Below, one piece after another: positions 17,138 through 25,845 of a DNA stretch of 26,995 bases. Below the pieces are notes generated by a model. It was not told the origin of the DNA and did not search any database. It saw only the letters and a program-made list of their open reading frames with translations. The DNA is from CAYFVR01 sp046541515 (lineage in GTDB: Bacteria; Desulfobacterota; Desulfobacteria; Desulfobacterales; Desulfococcaceae). The DNA is taken from positions 1 through 26,995 of the forward strand of contig JBKHDD010000051.1 of NCBI GenBank assembly GCA_046541515.1, in the 5' to 3' direction. The translations under genes were made by a program, and so were the position numbers. Every line of letters starts with the position of its first letter. The first letter of the stretch is position 1.

Positions 17138-18388
17138 TTAGTTTTCTTCTCCCCGGGCCGGTCGACCGGGAATCGGTTTCGGCGCCGGCCGCTCGTCGTC
17201 GAAAATGCCCGAAAGGTCCGCGAGCCCCTCCCTTACCAGATCGTTTATATTGACGAACCGAAGCCCGCCCCTTTCACGAAAATGCTCGGCGATGGCGGCC
17301 ATGGGCCACCGGCTCATGCGGACGAAGACATTGGTGCCCTGCACGTCCCGGGTGAGCATCAACGCGACGGCCAAGTTGCCGATGTCGTCGTCGGTACACA
17401 CGAAAAACGCCTTGTGAACGTCGTCGGACAGGGTGAGATGGTCGATGTTCATCCGGTCGAAGCGGACCCGTTCGGCCGCGCGGAGTTCCCCCGAAAGCTG
17501 GGCCACCTCCCGCCCCCGATCCTCTCGATCCACCACCCGGAACCGGGGCAGCGGTTCCGGCGGCCAGTCGCGAATCAACACCTCCAGCAGGTCCCGACCG
17601 AATTTTCCGAAGCCCAAAATGGAAACCTCTCGGACCCCTCGCCGGGCCTCCCGATGGAAATGGGCGCCCACCATCCGCTCCACCGCCAGCCGGTAGGTGT
17701 CGAAAAAGCGGATGCCTACCCGGCCTCCGGTCCGCAGGGCCTCCCGGGCCATTTCGGCCAGCCGTTCGGTGAAAATATGGGTCCAGATGGTCAGCTTCCG
17801 GTCGGTTTCCTTCTCCAGCCAGCCATGGGCGCTGATGGCGCCCTCCAGGTTGACCAGGTCGTCCCCGGCGGCGAACAAAAGCGCCCGGGCCCGGAGAACC
17901 CCCGCCTTTTCCAGCGTGGGCCGGGTCAGAAAATCTCCCTGAATGACCGGGATGTGAAATCGGGACGCCCATTCCTCCAACGCTTCGGGGTCGCCGGCGT
18001 CGACCCCCACCACCGGAATGCCTCGTGCGTGGAACGTTTCGGCCAACAGTTTGCCCGTGCGGCCCACCCCGCACACCACCACGTGCCCGTTCTGAAATCG
18101 GCCGGAAATATAGGGCGTCAGCCGAAAGAGGTAGTTGATGAGCGTTCCCAGGGCCGAAAGCGCCACCACCGGCGCGGCGAAATAGATGAACACCAAGGGC
18201 CAGGATTGGGGAAAGGCGGGAAGGTCGTGCTCCAGGATGAACAGCCGGAGCGTGTAGTAAAAGGCTTCGATCAGACCCAGCTCGGGGTATTCCCGGGGGA
18301 ACTGGACGACGCCCACGGCGAAGACCAGCCCCACGGTCAGCGCCCAAAGCGTGCCTTTCAGAAGGGTCTTGCGGGGTTTTGCGGCCAT
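17138..18388 (-). CDS. Two-TM protein with tandem TrkA-N NAD-binding domains
   Basis: Protein of 416 aa with membrane helices at about 11-30 and 62-88, separated by a short periplasmic loop. Two Rossmann folds follow: GHVVVCGVGRTGK at about 101-113 and REVSILGFGKFGR at about 253-265. RCK-type potassium channels share this plan, but the loop has no TxGYG-like selectivity filter. So it may be a regulatory or sensor relative (a potassium-channel-like NAD-binding protein), not a working channel. The two folds could read NAD(H), as RCK and TrkA domains do. The start at 18388 has only a weak ACGGA ribosome site. The stop is 49 nt upstream of the ppdK start. Confidence 0.84.
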   Translation of the reverse strand: MAAKPRKTLLKGTLWALTVGLVFAVGVVQFPREYPELGLIEAFYYTLRLFILEHDLPAFPQSWPLVFIYFAAPVVALSALGTLINYLFRLTPYISGRFQNGHVVVCGVGRTGKLLAETFHARGIPVVGVDAGDPEALEEWASRFHIPVIQGDFLTRPTLEKAGVLRARALLFAAGDDLVNLEGAISAHGWLEKETDRKLTIWTHIFTERLAEMAREALRTGGRVGIRFFDTYRLAVERMVGAHFHREARRGVREVSILGFGKFGRDLLEVLIRDWPPEPLPRFRVVDREDRGREVAQLSGELRAAERVRFDRMNIDHLTLSDDVHKAFFVCTDDDIGNLAVALMLTRDVQGTNVFVRMSRWPMAAIAEHFRERGGLRFVNINDLVREGLADLSGIFDDERPAPKPIPGRPARGEEN

Positions 18389-18518
18389 GGAGATCCGTTG
18401 GCGACGACGGCGGTCGATGAAAGAATCGGCTTTACAAACCGCCGGAGAGGATTACGGTTAGCGCAACTTCGGAAAGCCGAAAATGCAACGCGTTCCATCC
18501 AATGAAAGGAAGGCCATC

Positions 18519-18632
18519 ATGAATACGATCTGTGAAACGATACGAAATATGGACGAAATCCTTGCGGAACTTCGGCAACTGTTTTCCAGCTGGGACCGGG
18601 ACCTGATCGGGGAGGAACTCATCCCCTTCTAA
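18519..18632 (+). CDS. Possible 37-residue small protein
   Basis: An ATG at 18519 follows GAAAGGAAGG at good spacing and opens 37 codons ending in TAA. The product is an amphipathic acidic helix (MDEILAELRQLFSSWDRDL) with one Cys and the end GEELIPF. It lies alone on the plus strand between two minus-strand genes. A TTTACA (18432-18437) upstream may be a -35, but the -10 is poor. The ribosome site and the regular helix suggest a real short gene, although no homologue is known to me. Confidence 0.45.
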   Translation: MNTICETIRNMDEILAELRQLFSSWDRDLIGEELIPF

Positions 18633-18648
18633 CGTTCCGGATCTTCGG

Positions 18649-18673
18649 ACGGCGGGGCTCCGGCCGCCGCCGT
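18649..18673. terminator. Possible hairpin between convergent genes
   Basis: ACGGCGG (18649-18655) pairs with CCGCCGT (18667-18673) between the stops of the 37-residue frame and the MORN gene. There is no T run; weak support. Confidence 0.3.
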
Positions 18674-18683
18674 TCGCTCTCCT

Positions 18684-19490
18684 CTATTCCACTTGCCGGC
18701 CCCGGCGAAATTCCGACTGGTAGCGGGTTCCGTCTGTACGGATGATCGTGCCCGCCCCGTGGATCCGGTCGTGGGCGAATTCGCCCACATACCGCTTGCC
18801 GTCGGCAAAGGTCAGGGTTCCCTGGCCATGCCGATCCCCCCGAATGAAATCCCCCTCGTAGACCATGCCGTCGGGCCAGACCATGCGGCCGCGACCGTGG
18901 GGACGTCCGTCCATCAATTCGCCGGCGTAATGATGGCCGTCGGCGAAATCCAGGGACCCCGTGCCATGATAGGCGTCCCCGGCCCAGCCGCCTTCGTATT
19001 TCTGCCTGTCGGGATCGGTGTATCGACCCTGGCCGTGGGGGCATCCGTCCCGAAAGCTTCCGATGTAGGCGCGGCCGTCCGGAAACCGAAGCGCGCCCTC
19101 GCCGTGAAACCGGTTGTTTCGAAATTCGCCCTCGTATCGCTTTCCGTCGGCGTAAACCAGGGCGCCCACGCCGTCAAATTTCATGTTGCGGAATTCTCCT
19201 TCGTACACCGATCCGTCGGGATAGGTGAGGGTTCCGCGCCCGTGAAAGGACCCGTTCTGAAAATCGCCCACGTACTGGCGGCCGTCGGGGGATTCGTACA
19301 CCGCCTTGCCGGAAAAGCCGCTGTTTTCCAGCGGGCCGATGTAGATGGACCCGTCGGGGTAGGTGAACAGTCCCTGGCCGTGGACCGGGCGTCCCTTGAA
19401 ATAATCGGCCGAAGCCGGGGCGACGAGGGTCATTAGGGCCAGACCAATGGTGAACCACCGGGGAAGGCATCCCCGAAACGCGAGATTCAT
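18684..19490 (-). CDS. Secreted MORN-repeat protein (ten repeats)
   Basis: Protein of 268 aa with an N-terminal signal peptide (basic start, hydrophobic stretch RWFTIGLALMTLVAPASA, likely cut after ASA at about 28). About ten MORN repeats of 23 residues follow to the C-terminus, each near the form HGxGxLTYPDGSxYxGEFxxG. Repeat 6 (GRYTDPDRQKYEGGW) departs most. MORN sheets bind lipids or proteins in eukaryotes; bacterial ones are mostly uncharacterised, and this one would sit in the periplasm or outside. No lipobox is seen. Start at 19490 follows AAGGAGG. It lies 59 nt after the DUF4126 gene, last in a six-gene minus-strand run. Confidence 0.92.
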   Translation of the reverse strand: MNLAFRGCLPRWFTIGLALMTLVAPASADYFKGRPVHGQGLFTYPDGSIYIGPLENSGFSGKAVYESPDGRQYVGDFQNGSFHGRGTLTYPDGSVYEGEFRNMKFDGVGALVYADGKRYEGEFRNNRFHGEGALRFPDGRAYIGSFRDGCPHGQGRYTDPDRQKYEGGWAGDAYHGTGSLDFADGHHYAGELMDGRPHGRGRMVWPDGMVYEGDFIRGDRHGQGTLTFADGKRYVGEFAHDRIHGAGTIIRTDGTRYQSEFRRGRQVE

Positions 19491-19549
19491 GGGAACCTCC
19501 TTGGGGGGAAAGGGGCGCGCCCGAACGGGAATCGGGCGGGCGTCGAGAC

Positions 19550-20212
19550 TCAACAGACGCCCGAAGGCGGCGGCGGGGGGCCGGTTCCGGTGTCGGGTTG
19601 GGGCGGGGCGCCGCCAAAGGCCCGGCCGATGGCCGCCAGCACGGCGCGGATGCCCCGCCAGAGCTTGGGCAACAGCCAGATCATGAGCGCCACGAAAACG
19701 ATTATGAATCCCAGAAACAGCAGTGGATAGTGGAGCGCGGCGAACACGCCGCCAACCACCGCCACGTCTTCCAGCAAAGAGGCGGTCCAATTGGTGAACG
19801 GCTCCGGCGAGGTGTTGATGAGCACCCGGGAACCCGCCTTGGCGGCGTGGGTGCCTGCGGCCAGTCCGCCGCCCAGGATTCCTGCGGCCAGTTGGAGCGC
19901 CGGGTTGACGTCGCCCACCGCCCCGGCCGCCAGCATGGCGCCGGCGGGAATCCGGATGAACGTGTGCAGGGCGTCCCACCCCGTGTCCACGCCGGGGGTT
20001 TTGTCGGCGAAAAACTCGGTGACGAACATGAATCCCGACGCCGAGAGCACCATGGGATGGGCCAAAATGTGCAGATGGGCCGGCAGCAGAATGTTGTCGG
20101 TCAGATGGAGCAGCCCCAGGGTGAACAGGGTCGCGTACAGATTGATGCCGCTGGCCCAGGCGGCGCCCATGGAGAGGGCGATGACGTTGGAAAGCTCCGA
20201 AAGGGTTTCCAT
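19550..20212 (-). CDS. DUF4126 membrane protein
   Basis: Inner-membrane protein of 220 aa. Glycine-rich helices open with ALSMGAAWASGINLYATLFTLGLL, then HPMVLSASGFMFVTEFFADKTPGVDTGWDALHTFIRIPAGA, GILGGGLAAGTHAAKAGSR and a C-terminal helix FLGFIIVFVALMIWLLPKLW. This arrangement, with FFADKTPGVD, is the DUF4126 signature. The tail is proline-rich (PPQPDTGTGPPPPPSGVC). The family has no proven function. Start at 20212 follows AAAGGAGG. It is 41 nt downstream of the hybrid kinase stop and likely in one transcript with it. Confidence 0.88.
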   Translation of the reverse strand: METLSELSNVIALSMGAAWASGINLYATLFTLGLLHLTDNILLPAHLHILAHPMVLSASGFMFVTEFFADKTPGVDTGWDALHTFIRIPAGAMLAAGAVGDVNPALQLAAGILGGGLAAGTHAAKAGSRVLINTSPEPFTNWTASLLEDVAVVGGVFAALHYPLLFLGFIIVFVALMIWLLPKLWRGIRAVLAAIGRAFGGAPPQPDTGTGPPPPPSGVC

Positions 20213-20253
20213 TCGGCCTCCTTTCTTGGGGGCCTTTCCGGTGGATCGGCCCG

Positions 20254-23145
20254 TTACGGCGAGGACGGCGGAGGACCGCCCGCCAAGACTTCGCGTATCT
20301 TACCCGATATTTCTCGCAGATTAAAGGGTTTCTGAATAAACCCGTCGCATCCGCGCGCCAAAATGGCCCGAGCCTGCCCTTCCAGGCTGTAGCCGCTGGA
20401 AAGCAGGACCCGCACCGAGGGGTCCATGGACCGAAGCTGTTCAAAAACCCGCTCCCCGCTCATTTCCGGCATGATCATGTCCAGAATGACCAGGCGGATG
20501 GTGTCGCCCCGCTCCCGGAACCGATCGATGGCCTCGGCCCCGGAGGCCGCCGTGACCACATCGAAGCCCAGGGTGGCCAGCATTTCCGCGCCCACGTCCC
20601 GCACCATGGGTTCGTCGTCCACCAGCAGAACGGCCCCCTCCTGTTCGGTCAGATCCACGACCGGGGGCGGGGACGGCGCGGCCACCGGGAGGGCGGTGTT
20701 GGGGAAAAAGACCCGAAAGGTCGTCCCCTGATCCGGAACTGAACTCACTTCAATATGGCCGTCGTGGTTTTGCACGATGCCGAAAGCGGAGGCCAGGCCC
20801 AGGCCGGTTCCGCGTCCCAGGGTTTTGGTGGTGAAAAACGGATCGAAGACCTGGTCCAGGGTTCGCTGATCCATGCCCACGCCGGTATCGGTCACGTCCA
20901 GCCGAAGGTAGGAATCGGCCCGGCATTCCCGAATCCGGCCGCCGATTTCCGCCGGAGAAAGATTGCGGGTGGCCAGGGTCAGCCGCCCGCCGTCGGGCAT
21001 GGCGTCCAGGGCGTTGATCATCAGGTTCAGCAGAAGCTGTTCGATCTGGCCCCGGTCGGCTTCGATGGCGGATTTTTTCGCGACCAGGTCCAGTTCCACC
21101 GTCACGTCCTTGCGGGTGCGTCCCACCGTTTCGCTGGTCTCGGAAACCAGCCGGTGCAGGTCCATGGGGCTGGGCTCAAATCGACCCTTGCGGGCGAAAC
21201 CCAATAGCTGGGCCGTCAGGCGGGCGCCGCTTCGGACGTAGGAGGCGATGTGGGAAAGTTTTTCGGCATGGGGATGGTCCGGCGAAAGTTCCCGGAGCAT
21301 CAGGTCGGTGGAGCCTTGGATGGCCATGAGCAGATTGTTGAAATCGTGGGCCACGCCCCCGGCCAAGGTTCCCACCGCTTCCATCTTCAGGGCCTGCCGA
21401 AGCTGGGCCTCCAGATTTTTCTTTTCGGTCACGTCCAGCAGATAGCCCCGGATTTCCGCGAGCCGTCCATCGGGATCGAAGACGCCCACCGCGTTTTCCA
21501 CGGTCTGGATGATGGCGCCGTCCCGGCGGATCATTTCCGTTTCATGGTCGGCGACCCGGCCGTCCCGCCGAAGCCGGTCCAGGAAGCTCACCCGGTCCGC
21601 GGTGCGGCAGTACAACTCCCGAAGATCGACGGAAAGGGCCTGCTCCGGCGTCTCGTGCCCAAAGATCCGCGCAAAGGCCGGATTGCAGGCCAGCAGCTTT
21701 CCCCGGGGCGAGGAAATGTAGGCGCCGGAGAAATCGCTTTCGAAAAACTGCCGGTACCGCTCCTCGCTTTCCCGGAACGCCGCCTCGGCCCGCCGGTGTT
21801 CCGTCACGTCGATAAAGGAGCTCACGCTGGTGCTGGTTCCCGGGATGAGCCCGGCCTGCACCACCACCTGGTGGATGTTTCCGGCCCGGTCCAACAACCG
21901 GCATTCCCACTGGGTGGGCACGTTTGGCTCGCCCCGGCGGCGGCGGTAATGGTAATCCCGCATTCGATCGTGGTCTTCGGGATGGATGAACGCCGTCCAG
22001 GGCAGCTTTCCCTCGATCTCCGACCGGTCGTAGCCGGTCATCCGGGCGAATTCGGCGTTGACCATGGAAAGGGTCATGTCCGCCTCGCTGAGCACCGTGC
22101 CGGTTCCGGTGTTTTCAAAGACGCTTCGGTAGCGCCGTTCGCTTTCAAACAGAGCGCTTTCGGCGTCCCGGCGGCGATTGATTTCCCGGCTGGCCTGCCG
22201 GTAGAGCACGAGCACGGACAGGGCCACCAGGAAAAGGAAAAGCAACGCCAGGCCCCCGGAGCCAACGGTCAACTGATCCCACCGGGGCAGAAGCCCGTCG
22301 TCGGTTTTGGGGCTCAGATAGACCACCCGCCATCCGGTCGGCCGATTCAGGGGGATGGAGTGGAACCGGTATCGCCGATTCCGGGGATCCGCGGCGACGC
22401 CCGGCGATTCCCGCCGTAAACCGGCGTCGGCCCAGGGACCGACGCCGAACTGGCGGGAAGCGCTCAGGGCCCGCCGCGCTTCGATCCCCGCGGGCCAAAG
22501 GAAGCGAAGATGCCAGTCCGAACGGTTGCCGGAAAAAATGAGCCCGTTGGGATCGATCAACAGCCAGACGCCAGTGTCCGGATCCGCCTCCTCCTCCATT
22601 CGTTCGGCCGGGATTTTGACCACCGCCACGCCCAAAACCTCTCCGTCGTCCGAGACCGGCTGGCCGAAATAGAGTCCCCGCCGGCCGGAGGTGACGCCCA
22701 GGGCCATGTACGCCGACGGATCGCCCCGAACGGCCCGCCGAAAATAGGGGCGGAATTCATAGACCTGGCCCACGAAACTGTCCGCCCGCTCCCGGTTGCT
22801 GGCGGCCAGGGTGGTTCCCTCCCGGTTCATCAGGTAGCAGACGTCGGCGTGGAGGGCGGCGGCGAAGGTGTCCAGCACGGCGTTTGCCTCCGCCAGCGCC
22901 GAAGCATCGCCCGAGGCGAGCGCTCGCCGGATCGCCGGAAGACCCGCCAGCGCCTCGGCCGCGTCCAGGTGTCCGGCGATGACGGAATCGATTCGCAGGC
23001 GAACCGATTCCGCGCGGGATTCCACCCGCCGCCGGGCGCTCTGGGCCTGGGTTTCCTGGACGGAAACGTAATAAACCCCCGCGCCCAAAAGCGCGGAAAA
23101 CAGGGCCAGGGCGGCCAGCACCGAGAGAATGGCGCGGAGTTTCAT
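20254..23145 (-). CDS. Hybrid sensor histidine kinase (Cache-PAS-PAS-HisKA-HATPase-REC)
   Basis: Membrane kinase of 963 aa. TM helices at about 4-26 and 294-314 flank a periplasmic double-Cache-like sensor (about 35-285; YLMNREGTTLAASN and YFGQPVSDDGEVLGVAVVKI are typical). Two PAS domains follow at about 336-450 and 460-580. HisKA has H-box His600 (GGVAHDFNN). The ATPase has NLMINALDAMP, DVTDTGVGM, FDPFFTTK and GRGTGLGL. A C-terminal receiver carries phospho-acceptor Asp889 (VILDMIMPEMSG). All key residues are present. Its ATG overlaps the stop of copA (ATGA), so translation is coupled, which hints that it senses something linked to metal or envelope stress. No DNA-binding output is encoded next to it. 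Confidence 0.94.
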   Translation of the reverse strand: MKLRAILSVLAALALFSALLGAGVYYVSVQETQAQSARRRVESRAESVRLRIDSVIAGHLDAAEALAGLPAIRRALASGDASALAEANAVLDTFAAALHADVCYLMNREGTTLAASNRERADSFVGQVYEFRPYFRRAVRGDPSAYMALGVTSGRRGLYFGQPVSDDGEVLGVAVVKIPAERMEEEADPDTGVWLLIDPNGLIFSGNRSDWHLRFLWPAGIEARRALSASRQFGVGPWADAGLRRESPGVAADPRNRRYRFHSIPLNRPTGWRVVYLSPKTDDGLLPRWDQLTVGSGGLALLFLFLVALSVLVLYRQASREINRRRDAESALFESERRYRSVFENTGTGTVLSEADMTLSMVNAEFARMTGYDRSEIEGKLPWTAFIHPEDHDRMRDYHYRRRRGEPNVPTQWECRLLDRAGNIHQVVVQAGLIPGTSTSVSSFIDVTEHRRAEAAFRESEERYRQFFESDFSGAYISSPRGKLLACNPAFARIFGHETPEQALSVDLRELYCRTADRVSFLDRLRRDGRVADHETEMIRRDGAIIQTVENAVGVFDPDGRLAEIRGYLLDVTEKKNLEAQLRQALKMEAVGTLAGGVAHDFNNLLMAIQGSTDLMLRELSPDHPHAEKLSHIASYVRSGARLTAQLLGFARKGRFEPSPMDLHRLVSETSETVGRTRKDVTVELDLVAKKSAIEADRGQIEQLLLNLMINALDAMPDGGRLTLATRNLSPAEIGGRIRECRADSYLRLDVTDTGVGMDQRTLDQVFDPFFTTKTLGRGTGLGLASAFGIVQNHDGHIEVSSVPDQGTTFRVFFPNTALPVAAPSPPPVVDLTEQEGAVLLVDDEPMVRDVGAEMLATLGFDVVTAASGAEAIDRFRERGDTIRLVILDMIMPEMSGERVFEQLRSMDPSVRVLLSSGYSLEGQARAILARGCDGFIQKPFNLREISGKIREVLAGGPPPSSP

Positions 23146-25616
23146 GATCGGGGCGGAGAAACCTCTCCGGAGGACCGATAGAGCCGCAGGCTGTTGGAGA
23201 CCACGGTGATCGACGACAGCGACATCGCCAGGGCGGCCAGAATGGGGTGAAGTTGTCGGAGCATCCCGGGAAGATCCTCAAAGGGATAAAGCACCCCGGC
23301 CGCGACGGGAATGAGCGCCACGTTGTAAAAGAAGGCCCAGAACAGGTTCTGGCGGATGGTCCGCAGGGTGGCGCGGCTCAACTGGACCGCGCGAGGCACG
23401 CCGCGGAGGGAGTCGGCCGAGAGGATCACGTCGGCCGTCTCGATGGCGATGTCGGTGCCGGCGCCGATGGCCACGCCCACGTCGGCCGCGGCCAGGGCCG
23501 GGGCGTCGTTGATGCCGTCGCCCACCATGGCCACCTTCCGGCCCTCGGATTGAAGCGCCCGGACCCGGTTGGCCTTGTCTTCCGGCGACACCTCCGCTTC
23601 CACTTCGTCGATGCCCACGGCGTCGGCGATGGCCCGGGCGGTGACCCGATGGTCGCCGGTGAGGATGACCGTCCGAATGTTCTGGTCGTGGAGGGCCGCC
23701 ACGGCGTCGGCAGACTCCTCCCGAACGGTGTCGGCCACGGCCAGGAGCCCGGCGGCCCGGCCGTCCACCGCCACCACCATCACGGTCCAGCCCTTCTCCC
23801 GCATGGATTCCAGCGGCTCCCGGGCGCGATCCAGGTTGACTTCGCCGTCCTGGAACCATTCGGGCTTCCCCACCTGCACGGTCTTTCCATCCACGGTGGC
23901 CGTCACGCCTCGCCCACCGGCGGCCTGGAAATCGCTTGCGGCGGGAATCGAAAGCCCCTCGGCCTCCGCGCCCCGGACGATGGCCCGGCCCAGGGGATGT
24001 TCCGAGCCTGCTTCGGCGGCGGCGGCGAGGGTGAGCAGGGCGTTTTCGTCGGGGACCGCCTCGCCGGCGTCCGGAAGACGGACGGTGTCCGTCACGGCCG
24101 GTTTGCCTTTGGTGAGGGTGCCGGTCTTGTCCAACACGACCGTGTCGGCCCGGGAAAGCCGTTCCAGGGCCTCCCCGCTGCGGAACAGCACGCCCGCCTC
24201 CGCGCCCTTCCCGGTGCCGGCCATCAGCGCCGTCGGCGTCGCCAGCCCCAGGGAGCAGGGACACGCGATCACCAGCACCGCCACGAGCCGAATCATGGCC
24301 GGGACAAATTCGCCCGTCGCGGTCCACCAGATCGCGAAGGCGACCAGGGCGATCCCGATGACGGCCGGCACGAACACCGCCGCCACCTGGTCGGCCGTGG
24401 CCTGAATGGGGGCCTTGGTGCCCTGGGCCTCCCGGACCAGCCGGACGATCCCGGCCAGGGCCGTGTCCTTGCCAACTTTTTCGGCCTTGAAGGTCAGCAC
24501 GCCGTCCCGGTTCAGAGTGCCGCCGGTGACGGCGTCGCCGGGCGCCTTGTCCACCGGCAGCGGCTCGCCGGTGAGCATGGATTCGTCCACGGCGGAGCGA
24601 CCCTCGGCGACGACGCCGTCCACCGGAATTCTCCCCCCGGGCCGAACCCGAAGGCGATCGCCCACCTGAACCTTTTCCAAGGCGATCTCCTCCTCCCGGC
24701 CGTCCTCGCGGACCACCACGGCCACCGGCGGGGCCAGCTCCATCAGCTTGCGGATGGCCGCGCCGGCGCGGCCCTTGGTTCGGGCCTCCAGCAGCTTGCC
24801 CAATTTGATGAGGGTGATGATCACGGCGGCGGTCTCGAAATAGACGTGGCCGCCCACGGCCGGAACGGTCATGACCACCAGGGAGTAGAAATAGGCCACC
24901 GAGGAGCCCATGGCCACCAGCACGTCCATGTTGGCGGTCTTGTTGCGCAGGTTCTTGTAAGAGCCGACGTAGTAGTCCCAGCCGGTGTAGAACTGCACCG
25001 GCGTGGCCAGGAACAGAAAGAGCCAGTTGACCCAGGGATCATGGCTCCAGGCCCCGAGCAGATTGAAATCCCGGCTCATGCTGAGGATGAACAGCGGCAG
25101 GGTGAAGATCAGGCCCACGACGAACTTCCGGGTCTGGTCCCGGATTTCCGCCTCCCGGGCCGCCGCCTCGGGATCCTCGCCTTCGGCGTCGGCGGCGTCC
25201 ATCAGCGGCTCGAAGCCGGCGTCGCGGATGGCCTTGTCCACCTGCTCGCTGGAGACCAGGTCCGGCAGGTATTCCACCGAGGCCCGTTCCGCCGCGAAGT
25301 TGACGGAGGCGTCCATCACGCCGTCCAGCCGCTTGACCGTCCGTTCGATGTTCATGGCGCAGTTGGCGCAGGTCATGCCCCGCACCGGGAACTCGATCCG
25401 GCGGGCCGGGACGGAAAAACCGGCGCTTTCCACCGATTTGACGATGTCGTCCGGCTTTAACGTCTCCGGGTCGTATTCGACGTTGGCCTCCTCCGCCGCG
25501 AAGTTGACCGAGGCGTCGGTCACGCCGTCGAGTTTTTTCACCGTCCGTTCGATGTTCATGGCGCAGTTGGCGCAGGTCATCCCGGAAACCGGCAGCCGAA
25601 TCCGTTGGGTGCTCAT
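23142..25616 (-). CDS. copA: Copper(I)-exporting P1B-type ATPase
   Basis: Membrane pump of 824 aa that drives Cu(I) out of the cytosol. Two N-terminal metal-binding (HMA) domains have GMTCANC at Cys15/Cys18 and Cys83/Cys86. TM helices follow, with actuator TGEPLPVDK, the transmembrane Cys452-Pro-Cys454 motif (ACPCSLGLATP), phospho-acceptor Asp496 (DKTGTLTKG), HPLGRAIV, and GDGINDAPAL. YN in the seventh and MxxSS in the eighth helix (MSLSSITVVSNS) place it in the Cu(I) subclass. The first 46 residues of the two HMA domains are almost identical, and a 41-bp stretch is the same in both. The ribosome site is weak (GAATGAG), and the gene is only 13 nt behind the copper chaperone gene. Confidence 0.97.
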   Translation of the reverse strand: MSTQRIRLPVSGMTCANCAMNIERTVKKLDGVTDASVNFAAEEANVEYDPETLKPDDIVKSVESAGFSVPARRIEFPVRGMTCANCAMNIERTVKRLDGVMDASVNFAAERASVEYLPDLVSSEQVDKAIRDAGFEPLMDAADAEGEDPEAAAREAEIRDQTRKFVVGLIFTLPLFILSMSRDFNLLGAWSHDPWVNWLFLFLATPVQFYTGWDYYVGSYKNLRNKTANMDVLVAMGSSVAYFYSLVVMTVPAVGGHVYFETAAVIITLIKLGKLLEARTKGRAGAAIRKLMELAPPVAVVVREDGREEEIALEKVQVGDRLRVRPGGRIPVDGVVAEGRSAVDESMLTGEPLPVDKAPGDAVTGGTLNRDGVLTFKAEKVGKDTALAGIVRLVREAQGTKAPIQATADQVAAVFVPAVIGIALVAFAIWWTATGEFVPAMIRLVAVLVIACPCSLGLATPTALMAGTGKGAEAGVLFRSGEALERLSRADTVVLDKTGTLTKGKPAVTDTVRLPDAGEAVPDENALLTLAAAAEAGSEHPLGRAIVRGAEAEGLSIPAASDFQAAGGRGVTATVDGKTVQVGKPEWFQDGEVNLDRAREPLESMREKGWTVMVVAVDGRAAGLLAVADTVREESADAVAALHDQNIRTVILTGDHRVTARAIADAVGIDEVEAEVSPEDKANRVRALQSEGRKVAMVGDGINDAPALAAADVGVAIGAGTDIAIETADVILSADSLRGVPRAVQLSRATLRTIRQNLFWAFFYNVALIPVAAGVLYPFEDLPGMLRQLHPILAALAMSLSSITVVSNSLRLYRSSGEVSPPRS
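25336..25580 (-). repeat. Duplicated 41-bp stretch in the two HMA domains of copA
   Basis: The same 41 bases occur at 25336-25376 and 25540-25580, exactly 204 nt (68 codons) apart. They encode the MTCANCAMNIERTV segment. More similar sequence flanks both copies. Confidence 0.9.
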
Positions 25617-25629
25617 GGGCTCATTCCGA

Positions 25630-25845
25630 TCATTGGGTCGATTCTTGGGCCGGGTAATTGATGTCCTTGAGGGTGGCCAGAATCCGGTTCCGGTCGGCCG
25701 GTTCCTCCCAGGCGACCCGGATCGATTTGCCCTCGATGTCGCCCTTCGCGTCGGAGACGCCCTTGACGCTCTTCAGCTCGGTTTCGATGGCGTGGGTGCA
25801 GTGTCCGCAGGAAATGTTGGGGATATGAAAGGTTTCACTGGGCAT
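25630..25845 (-). CDS. copZ: Copper chaperone-like heavy-metal-binding protein
   Basis: Small cytosolic protein of 71 aa, a single HMA domain with Cys13-x2-Cys16 (ISCGHCTHAIETEL) and the beta-alpha fold VKGVSDAKGDIEGKSIRV. It would carry Cu(I) to the HMA domains of the ATPase encoded 13 nt downstream. The His after the second position (CGHC) is less common than the MxCxxC of most CopZ proteins, so another soft metal is possible. ATG 25845 follows GGGAGG; its start overlaps the end of the alpha-2-macroglobulin gene by 11 nt. Confidence 0.87.
   Translation of the reverse strand: MPSETFHIPNISCGHCTHAIETELKSVKGVSDAKGDIEGKSIRVAWEEPADRNRILATLKDINYPAQESTQ

Noticed and set aside
18700..19400. Regular repeats suggestive of an array
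   Set aside because: The 69-bp period is the coding repeat of the MORN protein, with conserved codons and no spacers.
23247..25460. Long plus-strand frame opposite copA
   Set aside because: Antisense shadow, full of Gly, His and Arg; copA has all family motifs on the other strand.
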